Source: Gammaproteobacteria bacterium (GTDB lineage: Bacteria > Pseudomonadota > Gammaproteobacteria > HTCC5015). From it: a DNA stretch of 11,547 bases. Shown here piece by piece: positions 6,243 to 11,547 of this stretch. The position numbers and the translations under genes are program-made. The notes under the pieces were generated by a model that was not told the DNA's origin, made no database searches, and was given only the letters and a program-made list of their open reading frames with translations. The DNA is taken from NCBI GenBank assembly GCA_020630145.1, contig JAHDBX010000022.1, forward strand, positions 1-11,547. Reading direction: 5' to 3'. Position 1 is the first letter of the stretch. Every line of letters starts with the position of its first letter.

Positions 6243-6989
6243 ATGGCTGGTCATAGTAAATGGGCAAATATTCAGCATCGTAAAGGTGCACAAGATAAGA
6301 AACGTGCAAAAATCTTTACGCGTTTAATTAAAGAAATCACCGTTGCAGCCCGTATGGGTGGTTCTGACCCAAGTAGCAACCCTCGTTTGCGTTTAGCTAT
6401 GGATAAAGGCTTTGGCGCTAATATGCCCAAAGATAATATTGAACGTGCAGTCAAGCGTGGTGCTGGTGAATTAGAAGGCGTTGACTATATTGAAATGCGT
6501 TATGAAGGTTATGGCCCAGCTGGTGTAGCAATAATGGTTGACTGCTTAACCGATAATAAAAATCGCGCGGTAGCAGAAGTACGGCATGCTTTTTCAAAGT
6601 GTGGTGGCAGTATGGGTGCTGATGGCTCAGTATCCTATTTGTTTAGCAAAGTGGGGATGATCAGTTATCCAGCAGATACTGATGAAGATGCATTGATGGA
6701 AGCGGCCTTAGAAGCCGGTGCAGATGACGTTGTAACGAATGATGATGGCTCGATGGATGTACTCATTAGCCCTGAAGACTTTGTCGATGTAAAAACCGCT
6801 ATTTTTGCCGCAGGCTTTGAAACAGAACAAGCTGAGGTGACCATGAAAGCGTCTACAGAAGCTGAGCTGGATGCAAAAGATGCTGAGAAATTACTGAAAT
6901 TGATAGATATGCTTGAAGACTTAGATGATACACAAGAAGTGTATAGCAATGCGTCGATTTCAGATGATGTTATGGCGCAACTAGCGTAG
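6243..6989 (+). CDS. yebC: YebC/PmpR (TACO1) family protein
   Basis: The 248-residue product matches the family from the first residue: [20 protein letters not shown], then [15 protein letters not shown] and the [17 protein letters not shown] segment. An acidic C-terminal domain ends with a coiled [10 protein letters not shown] tail. E. coli YebC is almost the same length. The family has long been annotated as a DNA-binding transcriptional regulator (PmpR in Pseudomonas). More recent work on TACO1 and bacterial YebC points to a translation factor that relieves stalling at proline-rich stretches. The sequence does not decide between these, so the regulator label should be treated with caution. 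AAAGG at 6229-6233, nine bases before the ATG, supports the start. It heads the ruvCAB run, as in many gammaproteobacteria. Confidence 0.95.
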   Translation: MAGHSKWANIQHRKGAQDKKRAKIFTRLIKEITVAARMGGSDPSSNPRLRLAMDKGFGANMPKDNIERAVKRGAGELEGVDYIEMRYEGYGPAGVAIMVDCLTDNKNRAVAEVRHAFSKCGGSMGADGSVSYLFSKVGMISYPADTDEDALMEAALEAGADDVVTNDDGSMDVLISPEDFVDVKTAIFAAGFETEQAEVTMKASTEAELDAKDAEKLLKLIDMLEDLDDTQEVYSNASISDDVMAQLA

Positions 6990-6994
6990 TAAAT

Positions 6995-6999
6995 AGGAG
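6995..6999 (+). promoter_or_regulatory. Shine-Dalgarno AGGAG for ruvC
   Basis: AGGAG at 6995-6999 is the best ribosome-binding sequence of the whole yebC-tolA run. It points to initiation at about 7004-7009. The only canonical codon there is TTG at 7004-7006, which is out of frame with the RuvC catalytic core. It therefore decides that ruvC translation begins upstream of the GIDPGS segment and not at GTG 7048, about 48 bases away. Confidence 0.6.
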
Positions 7000-7003
7000 C
7001 CTC

Positions 7004-7572
7004 TTGTTTCACATTACACTCGCATAATAGGTATTGACCCGGGGTCAGTGATTACTGGTTATGGCATCATTGATAGTGATGGTAAAAAATCCACTGTGGT
7101 TGATTATGCAGCGATACGTACTGGTAAAGGTTCGTTTACAGAGCGCTTAGCCGTAATTGCTGAAGAGCTGAGCATTGTTATTGAAAAGTGGCAGCCACAA
7201 GAAGCTGCTATTGAAGATGTCTTTCTTGGCAATAATGCTTCATCAGCATTAAAACTAGGTCAAGCGCGAGGCGTTGCTATTGCGGCTTGTAGCTTGCAAA
7301 AAATGCCGGTGGCTGAATATGCAACACGCCTCGTTAAACAAAATGTAGTAGGTACCGGTGGTGCAACAAAGTTGCAGGTGCAGCAAATGCTTGCGCATTT
7401 ATTAAAAATAAAACAACCCTTACAAGCCGATGCAGCCGATGCTTTGGCCGTAGCAATGTGCCATGCGCATTGCATGCATTCACCGCTTAATATGCCCGTT
7501 ACAAAAACAGCAAAACGTAGCATGCGTTTTAGTGAAGAAATATTACATCGACAAAATAAAAGGTCATTATGA
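7004..7572 (+). CDS. ruvC: Crossover junction endodeoxyribonuclease RuvC; 5' end anomalous (apparent -1 frame offset)
   Basis: RuvC is the dimeric nuclease that resolves Holliday junctions brought to it by RuvAB. The four acidic catalytic residues are all encoded in one frame: Asp of GIDPGS (codon 7036-7038), Glu of AIEDVF (7213-7215), and two Asp of ADAADALA (7429-7431 and 7438-7440). Their spacings of 59, 72 and 75 residues equal those of E. coli D7/E66/D138/D141. That frame is open only from the codon after TAG 6994-6996 and contains no ATG, GTG, TTG or CTG before GTG 7048, which would drop the first Asp. TTG 7004, just behind AGGAG, reads MFHITLA and then stops at 7025. A shift back by one base there would give MFHITLAIIGIDPGS, a natural-looking RuvC start. 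The interval given assumes this start, so its length is not a multiple of three. A basic tail of about 30 residues follows the core. The stop overlaps ruvA by ATGA. Confidence 0.85.
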
Positions 7573-8177
7573 TTGGTCGTCTTCAAGGCAAGCTTATACT
7601 TAAACAACCGCCATCATTAGTTATTGATGTAAATGGTGTAGGTTATGATGTACAAGCGCCTATGTCTACAATATATGAGTTACCAGAAGTAGGACATATG
7701 AGTGCATTACTTATCCATACGCATGTACGGGAAGATGCATTCATTCTTTATGGTTTTATTAGTGCTGCTGAGCGTGATTTATTTCGTACTTTAATTAAAG
7801 TGTCTGGCGTCGGTGCAAAGATGGCTTTAACAATATTATCAGGTATTTCAGTTAATGCTTTTGCACAGTGTGTCGCACATGAAGATGTGACAACCTTGGT
7901 AAAACTGCCAGGCGTAGGTAAAAAAACAGCAGAGCGTTTGCTTGTTGAAATGAAAGACAAGCTTAAAGATGTTGCTACACATACTGGTGCAGATCTTATT
8001 ACACAACAAAGTGATAACAAAAAATCAACAATTGAAGAAGCCGTTTCTGCTTTAATGGCCTTAGGTTATAAACCGCCTGAGGCAAGCCGTATGATAACGA
8101 CTGTTGCGAAAGACGCTGATGATAAAAGTGTTGAGTCCTTAATTAAACAGGCTTTACAAGCCTCCGTGAAAAAATAA
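7569..8177 (+). CDS. ruvA: Holliday junction branch migration complex subunit RuvA
   Basis: RuvA tetramers hold the four-way junction open and load RuvB rings. The product is 202 residues, against 203 in E. coli, and begins MIGRLQGKL, the family start. The OB-fold N-terminal domain includes the acidic pin residues E55 and D56 in THVREDAF, at the E. coli positions. Two helix-hairpin-helix motifs are visible: VSGVGAKMALTIL (78-90) and LPGVGKKTAERLL (113-125). The C-terminal RuvB-binding domain covers about 153-200 (EEAVSALMALGY). The ATG overlaps the ruvC stop in an ATGA arrangement, implying coupled translation. No LexA-type operator was found before it, unlike the SOS-controlled ruvAB of E. 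coli. Confidence 0.98.
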   Translation: MIGRLQGKLILKQPPSLVIDVNGVGYDVQAPMSTIYELPEVGHMSALLIHTHVREDAFILYGFISAAERDLFRTLIKVSGVGAKMALTILSGISVNAFAQCVAHEDVTTLVKLPGVGKKTAERLLVEMKDKLKDVATHTGADLITQQSDNKKSTIEEAVSALMALGYKPPEASRMITTVAKDADDKSVESLIKQALQASVKK

Positions 8178-8205
8178 TACCGTAAAACAATAGTGAATAA
8201 TACGT

Positions 8206-9240
8206 ATGCCTGAACTAGATCGCCTTATATCTGCTACTGATACCCATGATGATGATCCAGTTGATCGCGCAATACGTCCACAGCGGCTCGCTGATTACTT
8301 AGGGCAACCTAAAGTACATGAGCAAATGGAGATTTTCATACACGCAGCGCGTAAGCGAGAAGAGCCTCTTGATCACACACTTATTTTTGGACCACCGGGT
8401 TTGGGTAAAACGACCTTGGCTAATATTCTAGCCAATGAAATGGGTAGTGCTATTCGACATACTTCAGGGCCAGTACTGGAGCGTCCGGGTGATTTAGCAG
8501 CGCTGCTGACGAACCTTGATGCGAATGATGTATTGTTTGTTGATGAAATACACCGTTTAAGCCCAGTTGTAGAAGAAATTTTATATCCAGCTATGGAAGA
8601 TTACCAATTAGATATTGTCATTGGCGAAGGCCCGGCTGCTAGGTCAGTAAAACTTGATTTGCCGCCTTTTACCTTGGTTGGCGCAACAACCCGCGCAGGT
8701 TTGTTAACATCACCATTGCGTGACCGTTTTGGTATTGTACAACGCTTAGAGTTTTACTCAGTTGATGAATTGACTGAAATTGTGAGTCGCTCAGCACGTT
8801 TGTTAAACGTGCCCGCTGATAGAGAAGGTGCCCGAGAAATTGCACGTCGTGCTCGAGGAACACCGCGTATTGCTAACCGTTTGTTACGCCGAGTAAGAGA
8901 CTACGCAGAAGTAAAAGGGGATGGAAGCTTAAATAAAGATATCGCATCTGCGGCATTGGATATGCTAGATGTTGATTTACATGGCTTGGATCAGCTTGAT
9001 CGCCGTTTATTAAAAACGATTATAGAAAAGTTTTCCGGTGGCCCTGTAGGCATAGAAAATTTGGCTGCGGCCATTGGCGAAGAATCCGGAACATTAGAAG
9101 ATGTGGTTGAGCCTTTTTTAATTCAAGAGGGTTTAATTATGCGTACACCACGTGGCCGTATTGTTACATCGCATGCTTATACACATTTAGGTCTGAAGTT
9201 GCCAAAGCACCATGCTGAGGCAGCGGAGACTAAGGCATGA
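8206..9240 (+). CDS. ruvB: Holliday junction branch migration ATPase RuvB
   Basis: RuvB is the AAA+ motor that drives branch migration on RuvA-bound junctions. The 344-residue product shows Walker [10 protein letters not shown] (62-70), Walker B LFVDEIH (110-116, with D113 and E114), and sensor 1 in GATTRAG (159-165). The arginine finger R174 lies in LRDRFG, the same number as in E. coli, and sensor 2 is in [12 protein letters not shown] (218-229). A winged-helix C-terminal domain follows (about 265-335), with [11 protein letters not shown] and [10 protein letters not shown]. Length and all motifs are normal. The start has only a weak GTGA ribosome site, but the N-terminus fits the family. 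The 28-base gap to ruvA holds nothing else recognisable. The stop overlaps ybgC in ATGA. Confidence 0.98.
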   Translation: MPELDRLISATDTHDDDPVDRAIRPQRLADYLGQPKVHEQMEIFIHAARKREEPLDHTLIFGPPGLGKTTLANILANEMGSAIRHTSGPVLERPGDLAALLTNLDANDVLFVDEIHRLSPVVEEILYPAMEDYQLDIVIGEGPAARSVKLDLPPFTLVGATTRAGLLTSPLRDRFGIVQRLEFYSVDELTEIVSRSARLLNVPADREGAREIARRARGTPRIANRLLRRVRDYAEVKGDGSLNKDIASAALDMLDVDLHGLDQLDRRLLKTIIEKFSGGPVGIENLAAAIGEESGTLEDVVEPFLIQEGLIMRTPRGRIVTSHAYTHLGLKLPKHHAEAAETKA

Positions 9241-9638
9241 AAACCGCATTAGAAAAAACTATTTACTACGATGATACTGATGCAGGCGGTGTGGTTTATC
9301 ACGCCAATTATTTACGCTATATGGATCATGCACGTAGTGAATTTATCAGTCAGTTAGGCTTTGACTTTCATGTGCTACAGGCACAGGAAAACATGTCATA
9401 TGTGATTGCCAATATTGATATAAATTATCGCAAACCTTGTCGCTTAGGCGATAAAATTTCTGTAACAGCAGAAATAAAACGCACGGGCAAAACATCTATG
9501 CAATTTTATCAAACGGTCATGCTAGCAAATGAACTCTGTGTCGATGCGGATGTCACTGTAGTTATAGTCAGTTTAGAAACCATGAAACCAACGAAAATAC
9601 CAAGCGCTATAGAAAGCGCAATACAAGGGGCTTTATAA
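9237..9638 (+). CDS. ybgC: Tol-Pal system-associated acyl-CoA thioesterase YbgC
   Basis: YbgC is a cytoplasmic hotdog-fold thioesterase of the 4-hydroxybenzoyl-CoA thioesterase group. In E. coli it acts on acyl-CoA or acyl carrier protein and is linked to phospholipid metabolism and the Tol complex. The 133-residue product carries the signature [17 protein letters not shown] near residues 10-26; D15 is the expected catalytic acid and H22 lies in the active-site loop. The length matches E. coli YbgC (134). Its ATG overlaps the ruvB stop by four bases and it ends one base before tolQ, the standard position at the head of the tol-pal genes. Confidence 0.96.
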   Translation: MKTALEKTIYYDDTDAGGVVYHANYLRYMDHARSEFISQLGFDFHVLQAQENMSYVIANIDINYRKPCRLGDKISVTAEIKRTGKTSMQFYQTVMLANELCVDADVTVVIVSLETMKPTKIPSAIESAIQGAL

Positions 9639-9639
9639 T

Positions 9640-10347
9640 ATGCAAACGAATATGTCCATTATCAGTTTAATTACCGAAGCAAGTGTCGTTGTGCAGCTTG
9701 TTATGGCCTTACTCTTTCTGGCATCCTTTATTTCATGGATTTTTATCGTCCAGAAGCACTTTATTTTAAATCGTGCAATTAGCCGGGCAGATAAGTTTGA
9801 GGACGCATTTTGGTCAGGCGGCAATTTGCGTGAGCTATATGTCAAAGTGAAAGAAGACAATAGTAAAGGCGGCATGGCCAGAATTTTTGAAGCCGGTTTT
9901 AAAGAATACTTACGTCAATCTAAGAACCCTAAAACAAACCCGGATCGTTTATTTGAAAGTACGCAACGACAAATGCGTATAGGCTTGTCTCGTGAAATAG
10001 ATGCGCTAGAAACGAATCTAAATTTTTTAGCAACAGTAGGTTCTACTAGTCCTTATGTCGGCTTGTTTGGTACGGTATGGGGAATTATGAATTCATTCCG
10101 TGCTTTAGGCGATGTGCAACAAGCGACTTTAAGTATGGTTGCACCGGGTATTGCTGAAGCTTTGGTGGCAACTGCAATGGGTTTGTTTGCTGCTATTCCG
10201 GCTGTTATTGCCTATAACCGTTTTTCGGGTAAGTTAGACAGACTCATTAATCGTTATGGTACTTTCCTCGAAGAATTTTCAACCTTAATACAGCGACAAA
10301 TTCAAGCATCATCTGCACAAGCTGATAACACTAACCATGTTGATTAA
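9640..10347 (+). CDS. tolQ: Tol-Pal inner-membrane proton-channel subunit TolQ
   Basis: TolQ (MotA/TolQ/ExbB family) forms the proton-driven stator with TolR and energises TolA during outer-membrane constriction. The product is 235 residues, close to 230 in E. coli. Three membrane segments are visible at about 16-37, 128-152 and 168-192. The conserved threonines T145 (GLFGTVWGIM) and T178 (ALVATAMG) carry the E. coli numbers. AAGGGG at 9626-9631, about 8 bases before the ATG, supports the start; a second Met at residue 5 is possible. It follows ybgC by one base and precedes tolR by two. Confidence 0.97.
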   Translation: MQTNMSIISLITEASVVVQLVMALLFLASFISWIFIVQKHFILNRAISRADKFEDAFWSGGNLRELYVKVKEDNSKGGMARIFEAGFKEYLRQSKNPKTNPDRLFESTQRQMRIGLSREIDALETNLNFLATVGSTSPYVGLFGTVWGIMNSFRALGDVQQATLSMVAPGIAEALVATAMGLFAAIPAVIAYNRFSGKLDRLINRYGTFLEEFSTLIQRQIQASSAQADNTNHVD

Positions 10348-10349
10348 TT

Positions 10350-10781
10350 ATGCAAAATGAACCTTTACAATATCGCCGGCGTAAATTAATGGCCGACATT
10401 AATGTCGTACCTTACATTGACGTTATGTTAGTACTGCTTATTATCTTTATGGTAACTGCACCTTTGTTGCAACAAGGTATTAAAGTAGACTTGCCTAAAA
10501 CGACGAGTAAACCCTTGCCCGCAATTAGTGAAGAGCCAATAATTGTATCAGTAGATGCTAAAGGCTTGTACTACTTGAATTTAGCAGAAGATAGTGAAAA
10601 ACCTATTAGCCTAAAACAAGTAGAAAAGACCGTTAATATAGTGCTACGAAAAAAACCTGACCTACCTGTACTTGTTCGCGGTGATAGAAAAGTAGATTAT
10701 GGTTTGGTCGTTAATGCAATGAGCGTGTTGCAGCGGGCCGGCGCACCTAACGTAGGTTTAATTACTGATTTAGATCAATAG
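10350..10781 (+). CDS. tolR: Tol-Pal system protein TolR
   Basis: TolR (ExbD/TolR family) is the single-span partner of TolQ. Its periplasmic domain can bind peptidoglycan when the stator is active. The 143-residue product has a basic N-terminus (YRRRKLMADINVVPYID), then a membrane helix at about 22-42 with the proton-carrying D24, equivalent to E. coli D23. After these comes PLLQQGIKVDLP, then a periplasmic domain ending VGLITDLDQ. Starting at the internal Met (residue 14) would remove the basic cytoplasmic tail, so the first ATG is preferred even though its Shine-Dalgarno is weak. The two-base gap to tolQ suggests reinitiation by the same ribosomes. Confidence 0.97.
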   Translation: MQNEPLQYRRRKLMADINVVPYIDVMLVLLIIFMVTAPLLQQGIKVDLPKTTSKPLPAISEEPIIVSVDAKGLYYLNLAEDSEKPISLKQVEKTVNIVLRKKPDLPVLVRGDRKVDYGLVVNAMSVLQRAGAPNVGLITDLDQ

Positions 10782-10783
10782 AT

Positions 10784-11547
10784 ATGGCTGCGCCCAATAT
10801 ACAACAAACCATCAATAAATCGACCTTTAGTATACCGGTTATTGTTTCTTTGGTTTTGCATATTGGTATTGTGTATTTTATTACACTTAATATTGATTGG
10901 TCATCTGAAAAAGACTTACCCCCAAATCCTATACAAGCCTTCGTTGTTAAAGATTATAAGGTTGCATCAAAAAGTGTACCCAAGCAAAAAACCAAAGCTG
11001 AATTAGAAGCTGAAGCCATTAAAGTACGTGATGCTGCGGTAGAACGACGCAAAGAAGAGCAACGAATCGCTGATGAACAAGAGCGTATTCGTTTAAATAA
11101 AGAAAAACAGGCAGAAGAAGAAAGGCAGCAATTAGAAAAACAAAAACAAGAAAAGCTTGCTGAAGAAAGGGCTAAGGCAGAGAAAATCGAGCAAGAGCGT
11201 TTAGAGAAAGAACGTCAGGAACAATTAGAAAAAGAAAAAGCTGAAGAAGCGCGTTTGTTAGAAGAAGCGCTTAAGGCGGAAGCTGCTGAGTTAGAAAACA
11301 GACGTCGTGACGAGCTAAACAATGAATTAACAGCTGAGCAAAGTCGTTTAGCGCAATTGAATGCTGAATATAAGTTTACAATAAAAGATAAAATAAGCCG
11401 TAATTGGAATAAACCCATAACAACACAAGATAGTTATCAATGTAGTGTGCTAGTTAAGCAGATTCCAGGCGGAGAAATTGTTAATATACAAGTGAAAAGT
11501 TGCAATGGTGATGCTGTATTTAAGCGGTCAGTAGAAAATGCATTACG
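10784..11547 (+). CDS. tolA: Tol-Pal energy-transducing protein TolA (C-terminus beyond window)
   Basis: TolA links the TolQR motor to TolB/Pal and the outer membrane. From an ATG two bases after the tolR stop, 254 codons are open to the right edge. The membrane anchor spans about residues 16-36 and contains SLVLH (22-26), the Ser-xxx-His pair of the TolA/TonB SHLS motif that contacts TolQ. Residues about 68-195 form a long charged helix rich in Glu, Lys, Gln and Arg (EEQRIADEQERIR-type repeats), the domain that spans the periplasm. The C-terminal domain begins at about 196 with YKFTIKDKISRNWNKP. It contains C220 and C240, a likely disulfide. It stops at SVENAL, so probably only the last few tens of residues lie outside the window. 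Confidence 0.95.
   Translation, partial: MAAPNIQQTINKSTFSIPVIVSLVLHIGIVYFITLNIDWSSEKDLPPNPIQAFVVKDYKVASKSVPKQKTKAELEAEAIKVRDAAVERRKEEQRIADEQERIRLNKEKQAEEERQQLEKQKQEKLAEERAKAEKIEQERLEKERQEQLEKEKAEEARLLEEALKAEAAELENRRRDELNNELTAEQSRLAQLNAEYKFTIKDKISRNWNKPITTQDSYQCSVLVKQIPGGEIVNIQVKSCNGDAVFKRSVENAL

Noticed and set aside
6665..7012. 115-codon minus-strand frame across the yebC end
   Set aside because: The Ser-rich product reflects antisense reading of the acidic yebC C-terminus; no independent support.
7004..7050. Programmed -1 frameshift producing RuvC
   Set aside because: No X-XXY-YYZ slippery heptamer or clear downstream structure is visible in the short stretch before the TAA. Not excluded, but less likely than a one-base deletion.
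7048..7572. RuvC starting at GTG 7048 as a 174-residue protein
   Set aside because: It would exclude the GIDPGS segment with the first catalytic Asp, and it has no Shine-Dalgarno nearby; the conserved coding clearly continues upstream.
7260..7607. 115-codon minus-strand frame across the ruvC/ruvA junction
   Set aside because: It is antisense to conserved ruvC and ruvA coding sequence, and its Cys- and Ala-rich translation is typical of a shadow frame.
1..11547. CRISPR array, tRNA/rRNA genes, transposase, phage or defence genes
   Set aside because: No regularly spaced repeats, no cloverleaf-like sequences noticed by eye, and no open frame resembling such proteins; the content is largely core chromosomal.

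Overview
The window looks like chromosomal DNA from a gammaproteobacterium of moderately low GC content. That rests on the gene order yebC-ruvC-ruvA-ruvB-ybgC-tolQ-tolR-tolA, the close resemblance of NadA and the Ruv and Tol proteins to enterobacterial and pseudomonad versions, and the outer-membrane protein genes. The genus cannot be named from the sequence alone. No tRNA, rRNA, CRISPR array, insertion sequence or phage gene was seen.

Left part (1-2471). Two genes on the minus strand encode a polytopic DUF898/YjgN membrane protein and, downstream of it, the start of a probable M48 metallopeptidase that runs off the left edge. A 164-base divergent intergenic region separates them from nadA (quinolinate synthase, NAD biosynthesis) on the plus strand.

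Middle part (2472-6178). This is an envelope-related stretch, all on the plus strand. It holds an exported helical/coiled-coil protein with a C-terminal OmpA-like peptidoglycan-binding domain and a hairpin terminator behind it. A small outer-membrane beta-barrel protein follows, then a lipoprotein with an Ig-like domain. A glutathione S-transferase-fold protein starts 4 bases after the lipoprotein stop, apparently from TTG. The barrel and lipoprotein genes are the least characterised in the window.

Right part (6179-11547). A tight plus-strand run begins with yebC, followed by Holliday-junction processing (ruvC nuclease, ruvA/ruvB branch migration). It continues through ybgC (acyl-CoA thioesterase) into the Tol part of the Tol-Pal envelope system (tolQ, tolR, tolA). 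Four-base ATGA overlaps join ruvC/ruvA and ruvB/ybgC. Gaps of 1-2 bases join ybgC/tolQ/tolR/tolA, so co-transcription into tolB-pal beyond the right edge is likely. TolA is cut by the edge after 254 codons.

The most notable anomaly is at the 5' end of ruvC. The catalytic GIDPGS segment lies in an open frame that has no ATG, GTG, TTG or CTG between its upstream stop and the segment. A well-placed Shine-Dalgarno and TTG exist but are one frame off, which implies a one-base deletion (real or an assembly error), a recoding event, or a very unusual start codon.
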